NCBI RefSeq assembly: GCF_001640805.2
Contig: NC_066849.1
Location: 618,783 to 682,782, forward strand
Length of the DNA stretch: 64,000 nt
Direction: 5' to 3'
DNA from: Lates calcarifer
Lineage: Eukaryota; Chordata; Actinopteri; Centropomidae
The notes below the pieces were generated by a model. It had not been told where the DNA came from. It searched no databases and saw only the letters and a list, made by a program, of their open reading frames with translations. Position 1 is the stretch's first letter, and each line of letters opens with the position of its first letter. A program made the translations under genes and the position numbers. This document shows positions 26,601 to 38,793 of this stretch, in pieces.

Positions 26601-29600
26601 TAGTAGCTAAAATGGGGTCACTGAAAAAAATGCTCATTGATTTGAAAGCATGACTGTTGCACTATTTGACATTAGAGGAAACGTCAATGTAATAAGAATG
26701 ATAACTATAACTCCAGTCTACAGAGCATCAAAGACCTCAATGAATTCCACAGCAATCTGAAATATGATAATGGGTATTATCAAAATGCCAGGTCTCAGCT
26801 CTGAACACATGGTGACCAAAGATTCTGTGTTCAAAAGTGATTGGACAGATATATATGATGTCTCTCTGTCTTTAGTATGGTCAACTGCAACTCAGATGGA
26901 TTGAGATCAGGTGATTGACTCAACCAGTCAAGGATATTCCATCTCTTCACACTGAAAAGTTCTTTGGTTTTCCTGAATCTGAGCACAGAATGCTCCTCAT
27001 ATGCCTTGGCATTCACCATGTTAAACGAATGGGGTGGTGGCTTTGGGTGATGAGCTGTTTGTTTTGTTTTTTTTTCTCCACACTTTTTTCCTTCCATAAT
27101 TATAATCACAGAGGTTGATTATTGTTTCATCATGTCATACAACTTTACCTGTTTCTTCCTGGACATTTGCAGAGAAGCTGCTAAATGTGAGCAGGTGTGA
27201 AAGGAGGTGTGATCTGACGCCCTAAGTCTTTTTTTCAGTTCTCACATAACTGGTTCTGTTGCTCTTCATGTGGACAACTAAGTATAACACCATGGCTGCT
27301 TTCAAGGAGAGGCTGTTCCACAAAGCAGGCTCTGACAGCTGGGTTTTCACACTGCCTTGGTTTGATGGCCTTGGTGGCTTGGTTTGTCACTTGGATGATT
27401 ATTTGATTATTTAATGATTTGCTAGGTTTCCACAGACATTTTGTTGTGAAGAATAAACTCTTGACAGCCACCTTTCAAACCAACAGCGATACTAAAAAGA
27501 TAGATGGGTGGAGTATTTCATAATTTCTGTTTAATTCTCCCATCACTGTGCATAAACACTGGCTTCCAATCACAAATATACTTTGGAACAAAATTCATAT
27601 TAACTATATTTATGTGTCTACAGAGACAGTTGGCTGTTTGGATTTCCTAGTGTGTGAGCAGATGTCCCAGCAGACAGGCATGTGGCAGGAGCTTGTTCTT
27701 TTCTTACTGCTCACTCAAAAGGAAAATTTTGAATGTGAATGGCAGTGTTAGGTACTATACTATCCTGACACTGTAAGCTTGAGTCTGATACAGGAGGTGT
27801 CTAAGGTGGTCTGGGAGAGAGAGAGCTCTGTTTACAGATATACCTTTAGCCATCATTCCCACAGTTTTGTGTTTGTAGAACTGAACTAGCCTCAAGAATA
27901 GCCTCTGCTTCCAGGTTAAGCCTTCTACGTTATTTAACAAAAGACAAATAACAACAGATATCACTACCTGCTTTCACATTCTATACAGCTGAAGTAGCAC
28001 ACACAAGCTGATGTAGTGCAGCTCCAACACAAAATGTTAGTGTGCAGACAAATAACAGCCCCTATCCCCCTATGCTCTACTCTGAATAAGTTGTTGATAG
28101 GTATATATAGCTCAGTTTTACAGCGGTTTTGTTTTATGTTGCACTGTCTGTATGTGTTCAGGGGTTATCCTAATCAACTTGTATATATGAGAAGAAAAAA
28201 CAACCTCTTGATCACAGTGAATGACCACAACCTTTTACACTACTCAAGATACGAGATAGATGCAACTGAGCCACAGTCACAGAGACTGGAAATGGGGAAG
28301 GCAGGGCCACTGTTGAGATCTCTCAAAAACAGAGCTTCAGTATGGATCCAAAACATGGCCTCAGGACAGACAGTGAAAGGAAGAACCTGTAGTAGTGTAG
28401 TGGTTGAACGCACAATACTGCTCCACACCAAGACCATGCGGACTTACCAGTATCAACAAAAACTTACATTTCTCAAAGCCATAAATGGCATAGATCTGTC
28501 AGCATTTAACTCAGGCTATATGTATATATGTTTGACCCAAAGCATTTTTGAATGCTTCAGGTCTTATTTTCTTCAGTTTGTAGAGTGTTTTACTAGAGTG
28601 ACTCCTGTGTGTATTGGGATCTGAGTGCTGCCATAAAACGGGTGACCTCTACAATGGTGTGTCTGAATACATAGACACAAATGAAGGACTGAAGTTGCTG
28701 CTGCTCTGCATAAAATGCTGGTGTCACTATGCTGGCTGTATAAGTACGGAGAGGAATACTAGACTCCAGGGTGGTGCCCGTTCATTCTAAGTTGCGCACC
28801 CAGCTCATATGGCAAAGATGTTGTCTATCTTCCAGCCAGCCTTTCCCCCAGACTTTACATTGAGGTGACATTATACACACAAAAATAGATTTTTGATAAG
28901 TTTTCCAAATATCAAACTTTTATGATTTAAAGATGTATGATACAAAGAGTAATAATACACATTTTGATACGTGATAGCAGGAAAGTACAGGTGTAATATC
29001 TGCATTTTTCCTGCTGTGACAAGTCAAATGGCTTTATCTTACACTCGGCACCAAGCATGATGCAAGTGTATTTGCTAGTTTCAGACTGATGCAGCTGACA
29101 TTTTCCTCTCTGGCACCCTCGCTATTTAAATAACAAACGCACTTGCCCCCATCTGAGTGCTCATGGCCACGTTAGTCTTAAATGATGTGTGGTCAGGTGC
29201 GTTGTTGTTATTTTAAGGGATAGTATTATGCGTCTACATAGGCAGTTGCACAAGGTGTGTATACAGGGACACACAATAGCACACAAACAAAATATCAAAA
29301 ATGAGAAAATGCAGTGTGAATGCACAAAGTATAAATAGTAAATGGACTGTACTTGGACTGGACTGTTTTTCTAGTCTTATTGACCACTCAAGGTGCTTCA
29401 TACTACATGTCACATTCATCCATTCACACACACATTCATACAGCACTTATTCTATACATGCAAGTAAGTGCTCTCTAACACACAAATTCATACATGGATG
29501 ACACATCGGGGGCAATTCGACCTTCTGCTTGGTGGGCAACCGCTCTACCTCCTGAGCCACAGCCGCCAAGCGATTGAATAGTTGAGCATGAAAATGTACA

Positions 29601-31830
29601 GCATATGTCCACACTCCAAACACAATGGGAGATAAGGCTAGCTAAAGAACTGTAAAGCAGCAAAGAGCTCCCCACTCTAGCTGGTCACATGACATACTGA
29701 TAAATCCTCCAAGAAGCTGTAACAACCCTCACTAAAATGCCACAAATCTCCTAAACGAAACATTTTAGCACATGAAAAGATACAACATTAAAAGATCAAA
29801 GTCTTGGGAACATTTTCAGCCAAAAATGGAGTCTTTGCGTGCACATATGCCAGACTAGTAAGCTTGCAAAATTGAGTGTTTCTAAAGAAAGTTGAGTTGA
29901 GCTCCCATAGGATCCCATTCATTTTTTATTGATATAAAAATTATCTAAAATTGCCCATGAATAGCAGAAAAAAGTTGTATACAGCATAAATGTCCAGAGA
30001 AAGCTGAACATTTTGATACCTGAATTGTTTCTGTAGCACAAAGTATGTAAGACTAGTTAGCAACCGAAAATGTATGGAAGAAAAAAGTGTCCAAAAGTTT
30101 ACGGAGGTAGAACTATAGTGTGCTGCACGCATTCACACTAATAAAAAGGCACGTTGTATGCTGCGTAACATTATCATGTGTCATGGATATCTCTTGGATG
30201 TACAGTAAATGAGGACACATTCAACTTTAGCTTTAACTTTAGAAGATGTGATGCTGCACTTCAGGCATGATGCTGTACTTCAGTGATGCTGTACTCACCA
30301 GCAGGTGAAGAGAGATCAGCTGGCGGAAGAATCTGCAATTATAATAGCAATCCACTGAGGTGCAAATACACCTGGGTTTTAAAAGGAATGGAAGACGGCA
30401 CTCTGATTTCTAATTGGCTACATGTTACGCTAAGGACAACTCTTCTGAACCATGTGCTTGAAGCTGCAACCTTTTTTTTCCGCCATTAAAGTAGTAAAAG
30501 AGCATTTGGATGCACCTTAAATGTTCTAGCTCCTTGTGTTTCTGACTATTAAAATAGAGCCCAAAAATGTCTGCTGTCAAAAAAGTGTGTTGACCCTGTT
30601 TGCAGTACAAGTTGTCTTGTAAACAGTTATACAGATGTCTCTTTATAATGGTGGTATTGATGAAAATGTTTTTTGGCCAACAGAGAATAGAGAGCTGAGG
30701 TGAGTTTCTGAACACTGCACAACATTTGTAATAACAAACAATAACAAAAAATCCAGCCTTGTACTCTAACTCTACTCTAACTTTATTTAACACTGTAGTT
30801 GCATTTCCATACTTCTTGAACTTCCTATGAGGAACAGGAACATTTTAAGCACTTTGGTTCCTCTCCCTGCATTTCCACCAGAGGAACCAGGGTCTAAATT
30901 TAGTTTGGTTTAGACCCTCACCTCCCAGAAACTTAATGGGGGGTGGGGTTGTAACTGAGAGTCGCTGACTGGTGAAGCACAGACAACATGACTGCAGATA
31001 TGGAGACGGGAGTGTTTTCTTCCTCTGCATTTCTCCTTTTTCATTCACTCATTCATTGAATCTAACTCAAACTTCAGAGGCGTAAAGAGTAAATACAGAG
31101 AACAGGATGACTCTGTTTTTCTTTTTCCTCATCTATTAATATTACATTTCACTATAGTCCCTTTTTAATTCTTCATGGGTTTTATTCATATCTACCTGGG
31201 TTTTCAGATGTGGTGGAAACATGCCTGGAAAAGCACAACAGGGACATTAGTTTCAAGTTTTCAGGGACCTTTTTCAGTTTCCTGCAAAATGGTCCTTATG
31301 TTGTCTGCTTCACTACATTAGTCTAGATAAGGACTAATGTTATTGTTTTTTCGTTTAATTAATTAATTAATTTATTTATTTTTAATGAATACTATTTCCC
31401 ATAATCCCTGAGCCACTGCAGGTTAAATGTCACCAGCTCAACTGAATAGGGAAGTTCACTGGTAAGCAAGGTTTTTTTGTATGCTAACAAATGAATTGTG
31501 GCAAAGTGGATGCAGTGGAGGCTTTCTTCCACAGCAGTCTGACAAAGTACAGCATGAAGCTTCATTATATATTATGTACATTATATTATGAAACTTTTTA
31601 AACTGTGATGCAGATGCAGGGTGATCAAGAGCAGCAGGTATCTAGACACTGGAAGACTGGAAGTTACGAGGTCACAGCACAAATTAGAAGAGTGAACAGT
31701 TATCATCTACTGAAGTTAATCCTATGTAACATGACTGCACACCATGTTGCAGTTCTTTTGCATTTAGGATGGGTCAGAAAAGTAGGAACAGTTAAACATT
31801 TTTTCATATCTTTTCTTCCTTCCTTCCTTC

Positions 31831-31861
<31 letters not shown>

Positions 31862-34800
31862 TTTTTTTTTTTACTTAAAAAGGGCTAGTTTTTATATTGT
31901 ATGTAAACCGTCTTTTGCAGTTGTAGTAGTTGTGGTGTGGTTGAATTTTGTATAGTGAGGACATGGACTGGTCCATAAAGGTGCAGAAAACAATAACCCT
32001 GTCTCTAAATCAATTAATGGTGACCTAAACACACACTGTATCATCAGTTCCTCCAGAACTGAAAAGACACCTAGAGAAAACACAGCACACAGCTCTCTCA
32101 TACACAAGAAGCTGGCTTTACTATTTTTCTATTTGGGAAATTATTCCATTGGACAGATATTAATGTTTGAACAGGAGTACACAACCATAAATTCCTCACA
32201 GTTTTGCCTCCTTTATTACTGATGAAACAAGATACACCAATACTATTTTAACACTCTGAGATAATGGGGGAGAACTATTTGTCTAAGTCCAGGGACAGCA
32301 TAAAAGAAAATATCAGTAATGCTTGGGAGAATCTGCCTATTTTAAGTGAAACATAAAGTTCATTCTCCAATAATTTGCAGATTTCTAAAGTTAAAATGTA
32401 GTGTAACATATTCCTCTGATGATGTATAAAGTAAGATAGAGTGACTTCAGGTATAATGTTGAACTCACCATGTTGTCATGTTATTATATTTGCTGAGAGT
32501 TGACTTCATCAACAAACATTTTTCAACCCCAGCAAGAATCTTATTAATTACTGCATCACTACACTGTTTCCCTTTAAGACAGTAATTTATATTTTCCAGC
32601 TGCTCCATGAGGAACAGGTCACAGGCTCAAATGACAATGTCAATGACAAAGGAATGACTTATTTAGAGTATTGAAGCTCAACATGTAAGAAAATAGTGTA
32701 GACAGCAAACACTGTTTGCTTCATACAGTTCACTGGACCAAGAACTAATAATAATGTTGCATTTACTGTGTCATAAGTAAATGAAAAACATATGTTTAAT
32801 AGGACAATTCATTCTGTTATTTAGGACAAAAAGCTACCTGTCCATTAACATATGGTTTAATTATGACACAGTAAATACTTACACCAAAAGGAAATACATA
32901 TGTTACACTTTATTTCTGTGTAACCTATGTCTAGGTTTTTCATAGACCTCTGGGGCTGCTCTTAAAACAGACCTTCATGGTGGTGAGGAAAGTGTCAAAC
33001 ACAAGTGTCTGTGATTACAAATTATCTGTAGAATACAGAAAGTTAACTAGAAAATACTGAACTAAATGGTAAATCCATGTGCTACTGAGGCCTGTGGACA
33101 AAAATGATTTGCCCTCCATGTCCCTACTATTTTACTATCATCACTATCAAATGCTCACCTTTGCCCCTGGTGACAAAAGTTAGTGCTCGCTCCTCTGGCT
33201 ATTCTAGGACTCGCTCTGGCAGCAGCCTCATGCTTAAACGATCACTGTCTGATAAGTGTAAGTTCCTGTATTAATGGGCCCTTTATGGACACCACAGCAG
33301 CCGTGACTCAAACAAGGGTGGAGGTATCTCTACGCCTGTGGAACTTTGCTGCTCAGTATCATATTTTGAAATAAAGCAGGCCACTGCTATTCTGCTGGTC
33401 TCTGCCCACAGCCCATAACTCTTGTCAGTGCCACCGCGCCGTCGCTGCCCTGCTAAGATTCAGGGGGTGTTTACAAACACCAGATTTTCTCCTTTATTAT
33501 TCACACTAGAGTAAGAGGTTGTATTGAAATGGTATTATTGCTACAGCTATTTTAAAACAGTTGTTGATGGTGTTTATTTCCTGTATCAGTTAAAAAAGCC
33601 ACACAGCACTACCTGATCCAGAGATGCTGCTCTGGAGAACTTCACCAGGAGAGACTAAATATTGTGACTTTCCTCTAGTGTCTCAGCACAAAAACACCAA
33701 GTGACCCAGAACAGGCTGCAGCATGGGCTCACAGAAACATCTTATCTCTAACTTTTACTCTGATCATTGGCCTTGAAAGTATGTATAGTATTTTCAAACT
33801 ATTCTCAATTGTAAACAATTCAGCCTATGATCAGGATGACTGGCAGCTGTCTCACCACTGACAGGCTGTTGTTGGTTTTGGTGTGTTCCAAATTAAGACT
33901 ACATTTTCCATTCTGTGGAAATCAGCCGTGTTGATCTGACCCCTGCCTCTAAGCCACATCTTGGAAGTGATTTTCCCATCTGCCTTTGACTCTGTAAACC
34001 ATCTGCTATATTTTAGCTCTGCCTGCTTTGGAGTAACAGTGCCCTTTCCTGGTTACACTGCAAGGCAACTTAGCTGTCTTCCCTACAGATATGACTTGAC
34101 TGTTTGATACCTGAAGTCTGGATATTTTCAGGCCATTCCATATCAGTCTGAGCTGCACCTTGACAAGTTAGTTCAGTAAACTTGACAATAGTGTCTTACT
34201 GCAGCTAACAGCTGACTGATTTAACAAAACAGGACCAGCTTGTTTCCTAAAGATTATGTTTCTATACAACTGCAACAGCAAATACAATTTGTAGGAAATC
34301 TATTACAATCTATTACGATTACATTTTCTATTAACATAATATGGAGATGTTACTAAATTACATATTTGGCAAGTCTGGTTGTGTTTAGACTCTCACAGCT
34401 CTTGGTTAAGGTTAGTGAGAGATCCTGATACAATACAGAAAACGTTCTGTGACTTCAGACACAACCTGTTTGTTTAGATTAAATAAAAAGCACCATCACT
34501 TGCTGACCTTAACCAAAGTGCTTTAGTTACCTAAACCACAGACAGGATGTGGTCCCTGGTCTCTGGTGTGAAAGCCCTGCACTTTGTATACCCTCCATCA
34601 ACCCCAGTGCCCTCCTGCTGGCTCTGCTGCTCTTAAAAAATGTGGAACTTCACTCATTCACAAAGTATGTTGCCTCTGAATATAATCCAGCCAGTGACTG
34701 CATTTCCTACAAAACATATTTGCTGTTGCAATTAAGTGGTATTAAAACATCATTTCTAGGCGACAGAGTTGGATCAGTGTAAGCAGCACTCCAGCCATTA

Positions 34801-37010
34801 GGTATTTTCCTGACCTTGAAACTCTCTCTGCCTGTCTGTATTTTTTGTCATTGCCCAGTGCAGACCACATGGTGCACAGATGGGAATTAAAGCACAATGA
34901 GAACAGTAAGGTTCATTCAAATGGAGCAGTGCAAAGATTTGTTAGTACAGTATATTAGTGGACATTGTACTGTACACTGTAGACTTCATGTTAATAGCTG
35001 ATTAAAACTAATTTACAGTAATTGAACATATGGCTGCTGATTTGTGCTACTGTTTGTTCACATCATAAAACTCCATCTACATAACAACATGATTTCCTGG
35101 AGAGCTTGTCCTATTTCTTGCACTGTTGTTATACTCCACTGTGACTGACTGAGATAATGATTCATAATAACACCCTCCAATCTATGTTCCACCCCATCCA
35201 GCCCTTTTACAAATTCTGTACATAGAGATACATACACAGTCCATGCACCCAAACAGAGCAGACCACCAGATGCAAAGCCACCACATGCAGTATCCCTGAG
35301 TGCCACTATCCCTATGTTCATGGCTAATGTATTATTAAATAATAACTTCATCTGGAACCTGACAATTGAAAGTGCAACACGGGCTTTTTAGATCTGATTC
35401 GTCACCACCACCTCCAGAGAAAAATACCTGGCTCTTTAGCTCCTATGCTCCACTGTGTTCACCAGATAATCTGGTTTATTACAGCTGGTTTGCTGACAAC
35501 AGCTGTGGCTGGAGAGGGACTTGAATGGTGACACTAAACCATGATATACAGTATGCAGTCTATAAAACCAAAACAATGAACTAAAGGAGATCCTGCTGTG
35601 GAGCTCACATTACACACAGCATTTTAGAATAAACATTATAAAAATAGCTTTAATGATTTATTGATATTAAAGTATGACACACTATGAGAATCACCTCTAA
35701 CACTGGTCTGACAGTCCACTTGTCCCTTTTATAAGCTCTCTGCTCCTGTCCAGAAAAAAGCTTATCAAGTAAAAGCATCTGAAATTCCTCCTACATGTAA
35801 TAATCTTGGCAAATAGATTCTGGTTCTGTGAACAGCACAGAGAGAGGTTTTAAATATTGCCTCAACACGTTACAGTGATGTACCTAAAATAGATGCTTGG
35901 ACAGGGAAGCAAGTCACTGCTGAGCTGAAGCTCAGTCCAACAAACCATTGTCTGTAATGTTGTCCCCAGACTGTCAACTTCCATTTCATCAGAATCTGCT
36001 CTCTCAACACATAAGTTATTATTTATATTCTCTTACAAATAGGAGCAGAATGTAAGTGATGAGGAACAGACAGAGCTGCTGTTATAGACTTGTATGGTGT
36101 GTCCATGCTGGAAGATGCAGAGGTGAAGATAGTACAGAGGTTCAAACAGGCCTCTAGAGATGTACCATTGACTTCTATTATGTGATTTCAGTGAAGAAGG
36201 AAACTTGGTTTCTAAGTAGAATATTTGTAATATTTTTTCCACCCTGTATAAATACTTTAAATAATAACATTAGTAGGATATTGGAGGATAGAAGATTATC
36301 AGTGAAACTAGGGTTGTAGTTCCTTTAAATAATAATGACGCTGTGGGGATATCACTTTATTCTTAGCAAATAAGTATCGTATTAGAAAATATTAACATAT
36401 AGAAATAAGGAAAAATAAATATTTTATACATAGGATAGATATCGTAGTTGTATTCTTTGCCTACAGACATGCTTTCTAATTGTTTTGGGAAATAAACCTG
36501 TACTTTTATGCCCATATATGGCACAGAATATGACCTCCTTAAATAAAACTATGAACTATTTCACCTGAATGTGCAAAATATTAGTGGAATGAAATAAGCT
36601 GATGACTTGTCTCCATCCAGTTACTCATTTCTCTGGTTAAATTTAGAAGAATCACTGATTAGATGCATTTAAAGTGACATGTTACAGGGATTCCCAGAGC
36701 TGGCAACTTAAGTTAAGGTACTCAGCTATTCTCCGTACATATATTTAAAGGCATGAGAATTGTAGGCTAAAGCAAATGTTAACAATTCTCTCCAGTATTA
36801 TAAGACATGACTCTGACTGCCTATCATATAATAACATGTGCTGTGTATTTTGGCAGGCCTATTATAAAGGAATGGAAGCTGAAGTTGAAGAGCTTCAAAA
36901 ACTTTGAGACTGACCTGAGGTCGGGGCTCTGACTCTGACAGTGTTGGAATATGTCACGTTTGTCGTCATTAGTCCTTACCTTTGCCAAGTTTGTTTTCCC
37001 GTGCAATCAT
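14199..37010 (-). CDS. artn: artn, artemin (GDNF-family ligand), complete, four coding exons
   Basis: Secreted neurotrophic factor of the cystine-knot/TGF-beta superfamily; family members signal through a GFR-alpha co-receptor and RET. Coding exons are 36980-37010, 21783-21844, 19623-19797 and 14199-14608. Junction phases 1, 0 and 1 all close, giving 225 residues. Residues ~32-43 (LMLWMVASLLTL) form a hydrophobic signal core after a basic N-region. The pro-region has a furin-like RWRR at 104-107 and a second basic cluster (RRNRKK) at 119-124. The mature domain has seven cysteines at 131, 158, 162, 192, 193, 221 and 223. CCRPTRYETVSFMD and a TTWQTI...LSAANCSC ending fit artemin better than neurturin, GDNF or persephin. 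Linkage to st3gal3 supports the name. Introns are about 15.1, 2.0 and 5.0 kb. Confidence 0.9.
14609..19622 (-). other. artn intron 3
   Basis: Starts GTAAGT and ends CCTTGTAG on the minus strand. Holds an (AAT)-rich run (about 15590-15640) and a teleost repeat tail at 17472-17650 (separate entry). No other gene is recognised. Confidence 0.8.
17472..17650 (+). repeat. Teleost dispersed repeat 3' end (copy 1)
   Basis: Shows CACTGTCGCCTAGTGCTGCTCATGG, TCTCTCTGTAAA, TCTAGACCTGCTCTATAT, then TTGTGATTTGGTGCTATATAAAT with a GAATTG-type tail. It is the same family as 38371-38603, a tail I recognise as very common in fish genomes. Confidence 0.7.
19623..19797 (-). CDS. artn: artn coding exon 3 (signal core and pro-region)
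   Basis: 175 nt, phase 0 in and 1 out, with acceptor ...TATTTTCAG and donor GTAAGT. It encodes the hydrophobic LMLWMVASLLTL segment, then an acidic pro-region (VEDVFSEEDNKEA...). If exons 1-2 were non-coding, translation could start at the Met at 19794, leaving a short signal peptide. Confidence 0.82.
19798..21782 (-). other. artn intron 2
   Basis: Begins GTGAGC and ends ATTTTCAG. 20505-20640 holds an imperfect tandem duplication of about 60-65 bp (shared GTCATGGTARCAATAATA core). No coding signal otherwise. Confidence 0.75.
21783..21844 (-). CDS. artn: artn coding exon 2
   Basis: 62 nt with acceptor ...TTCTTTTTCAG and donor GTGAGC. In phase it encodes D-GKIWWRQELSTTQHHLKNWK, the charged and aromatic N-region ahead of the signal core. 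An ATG opens the exon in another frame but stops after 16 codons, so it is not used. Confidence 0.75.
22311..22329. repeat. (A)n run
   Basis: An unbroken run of 19 A. It may be a decayed retroposon tail, but no adjacent body is recognised. Confidence 0.8.
22960..23225 (-). pseudogene. Decayed Tc1-like transposase fragment (C-terminal catalytic part)
   Basis: Complement translation shows FQQDNAPCHKA (second catalytic Asp), then WF-EHD, then after a stop PPQSPDVNPGEHLWDVVEQE (catalytic Glu). This is the DD34E signature of a Tc1 family different from the 2040-3417 copy. The N-terminal half and ends are missing or too decayed to recognise. Confidence 0.8.
24040..24440. other. Pyrimidine-rich tract
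   Basis: C/T-rich on the plus strand, with repeated CACCTGC and TCCCC-type motifs. The long open frames here reflect this composition, not a gene. It may be an eroded LTR, but I cannot show that. Confidence 0.35.
26009..26163 (-). repeat. tRNA-derived SINE, diverged
   Basis: Read on the minus strand it begins GGACCTGATGGCCGAATGGTC (A-box-like) with a degenerate B box (CTTCAATTCC) about 60 nt later. It then ends in a body and tail with TATTAAATAAAGGCATAA. The tRNA-like head is the evidence; the family was not named. Confidence 0.6.
26840..27060 (-). pseudogene. Decayed Tc1-like transposase fragment (second family)
   Basis: Complement translation shows KRWNILDWLSQSPDLNPSE...LKTERH, matching the ...WPSQSPDLNPIE... 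catalytic block of Tc1-like transposases, with the Glu region disrupted. Upstream sequence to about 27470 may belong to the same element but is not convincing. Confidence 0.65.
29335..29568 (-). repeat. tRNA-derived SINE
   Basis: On the minus strand it starts GGCGGCTGTGGCTCAGGAGG (A box TGGCTCAGGAGGTAGAG). A B-box-like GGTCGAATTGCC follows, then a tail with TGAATGTGTGTGTGAATGG, CTTGAGTGGTC and AGTACAGTCCATTTAC. A family I recognise from many fish genomes. Confidence 0.75.
31816..31873. repeat. (TTCC)n/(CTTT)n/(T)n tract
   Basis: Four TTCC units grade into about ten CTTT units and then a T run; simple sequence. Confidence 0.9.
34236..34772. mobile_element. Non-autonomous element with terminal inverted repeats (copy 2)
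   Basis: The left end, about 34236-34310, holds TTTCCTAAAGATTATG...ACTGCAACAGCAAATACAATTTGTAGGAAAT. The right end, about 34690-34772, is its imperfect complement (ATTTCCTACAAAACATATTTGCTGTTGCAATTAAG...CTAGGCGACAG). Length is about 535 bp with no transposase. It shares end sequences with 7943-8521. Confidence 0.65.
36980..37010 (-). CDS. artn: artn coding exon 1 (start codon and 10 codons)
   Basis: ATG at 37010-37008. It encodes MIARENKLGK plus one base (G). The donor is GTAAGG from 36979. It joins in phase 1 to the AT that opens exon 2, making Asp. The start was chosen because the exon-2 frame has no in-frame ATG of its own, and this upstream GC-rich exon supplies one with matching phase. 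Confidence 0.75.
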
Positions 37011-37345
37011 GGACGTGAGTGTGAAGAGCAAGCTGCTGGCGTCCCTGTGCTGCAGTAATCCACTGACACTTGGGTATTCTTAGCGGAGCTCTGCGCTGGT
37101 TCCTCGGTTATATCCTGTGGCATAGTGGCGCAGTCCTGATCACGGTGCTCCTCATGGCTGGAGACGCTGTCAGAGAGTGACAGCACTGACCGCAGAGCTG
37201 ATCCTGCGGGACTGAGCTGGCTGCTGTCAGATCAGCAGCTGATGAGCCCACAGAGCTGCCGTGCTGTGCCGCGCGTCCTGCAGGTGTGCGCCGAGGGGTG
37301 CTTCATTTCCAGATGCGCGCGCGCGCGTGTGTGTGTGTGTGTGTC
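37011..37345 (-). promoter_or_regulatory. artn 5' UTR / promoter-proximal GC-rich region with two uORFs
   Basis: A locally GC- and CpG-rich block directly upstream of the artn start. On the minus strand it contains two short upstream reading frames, ATG at 37306 (24 codons, stop at 37232-37234) and ATG at 37155 (15 codons, stop at 37108-37110). If transcribed they could damp translation of artn. It ends in a (GC)n/(GT)n run at 37315-37343. No TATA box was seen; the start site is not determined. Confidence 0.5.
37315..37343. repeat. (GC)n-(GT)n dinucleotide run
   Basis: About six GC units followed by eight or so GT units at the upstream edge of the artn GC-rich region. Alternating purine-pyrimidine DNA, a sequence type able to form Z-DNA. 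Confidence 0.85.
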
Positions 37346-38370
37346 TACACTGCTATATTCCCTCCTCCATCACATGACCGCTTGCTGTGGCATTAAAATC
37401 AGATCAACACCGGCCACATATTTACAGAACTTCATTCTGTGGGAAACAAAGTACTGAAGGAAGCCAGAGCACATGTGATGATATAAAAGAATGAACACAC
37501 TCACTACACACTCCTGTAACTTGTCAGTGTGATAGTAGGAAATGTGAGCAGTCTTCTAAGCTGCTAATATCCATGACGGATTTATGCAGTTACATACACA
37601 AGGATGGGGCATTTTACTCCTTATTGGACAGACTCACAGTGAAGATACAGACAGAAAACATGGAGAGAACGAAAGGTCTCCAAGGATACCGAGGCTATGA
37701 TGCGTCTTAACCACGCCTCTTTAAACTAGGTTTGACTCTGGGCTCTGTACAACACTGTCCACCAGGTACAGGTTCTGTACTTTAGCACTGCAAATTCTCC
37801 TAAATTAGCAACTAGTCCAATCACCTAAACCGGTTCAGATGCAGGGAACCCTGAAGAGAAACATCAGCATCAGATGTTTCAGCAAATACGTCAAAGTGAA
37901 GAGACAAAGTGATTATGACAGTTATCCATCAGAGGAGGACGCAGCTGGGTAAAGCTACTGTAGGTCAACATGATGTGGGAGTTTGCTTCCTGTTTCCTGC
38001 ACACAGTTCATCTCAGTTTCTTCTAATTATGATCACAGTCATTCTTGCTGAAAAATTAGTTGTACATTACTCAAACTGGTTGAGCCATGTGGGGGATGTT
38101 ATGCCAACATTAATTCCCAGGATGCACTGCACTTTTCACAACCAGGTGCCTTTCTGCCAGGAAGTTGATGGCAGAAAAATCACTCATAGTGTGTGTCCTG
38201 TTTGTGGTCACATTTTCAAGTAGATTTTTAAAACTGAATGTAGTTTTTTCAGAGTGCTGACATACTTTGACTTTGTATTTTTCTTTCAGAAACTTATGCT
38301 ACTAATTGATAGAAATGTCCATCAGTAGTACAAGTAGTATCACCAACAACTGAATATTTCCATGGTCGAG

Positions 38371-38603
38371 GCAGATGGCCGTCCACCTGAGTCTGGTTCT
38401 GCTCGAGGTTTCTGCCTCTTAAAGGAAGTTTTTTCTCTCCACTGTCTCCTAGTGCTGCTCATGGTGGATCTGTTGGGTCTCTCTCTGTAAATACCTATTT
38501 TAAAGAGTATGGTCTAGACCTACTCTATATGAAAAGTGCCTTGAGATGACTTTTGTTGTGATTCAGTGCTATATAAATAACATTGAACTGAAATGAATTG
38601 AAT
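38371..38603 (+). repeat. Teleost dispersed repeat 3' end (copy 2)
   Basis: GTCCACCTGAGTCTGGTTCTGCTCGAGGTTTCTGCC, then CACTGTCTCCTAGTGCTGCTCATGG, CTTGAGATGACTTTTGTTGTG and GCTATATAAATAACATTGAA with a GAATTGAAT-type tail. Closely related to 17472-17650 but longer on the 5' side. Confidence 0.75.
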
Positions 38604-38793
38604 ATGACAGATCTAATGTTATTGCTTTAGTGCCTATTTGTATTTTATTCTTTAATGCTTAAGACAGATACTGGCTCAGTTATGTAATTATGCAGCAGCT
38701 TATACTTATTCATTGTCTCGTTGTTATGTGTGTGTGTGTGTGTTTATTTTGCAGTCAAATCTTAATAATTTTTCAGACATGTATGTACAGTCC

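Larger units (their letters stand above)
21845..36979 (-). other. artn intron 1 (about 15 kb)
   Basis: Begins GTAAGG and ends TTTTTCAG on the minus strand. Contains A-runs (22311-22329), two decayed Tc1-like fragments, two tRNA-derived SINEs, a terminal-inverted-repeat element (34236-34772) and a (TTCC)/(CTTT)n tract. No second gene is recognised. Open frames of up to 202 codons (28016-28624) lack domain signals. Confidence 0.7.

Noticed and set aside
28016..28624. 202-codon plus-strand frame, one of the longest in the window
   Set aside because: Lies inside artn intron 1, shows no motif or splice context, and this length is expected by chance in 64 kb of six-frame sequence.
30830..31290. 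Possible Harbinger-like element (AGGAACCAGGGTCTAAATTTAG motif and related sequence near 31235-31290)
   Set aside because: The motifs look like those of a fish DNA transposon, but I could not define terminal repeats or a transposase, so I did not call it.
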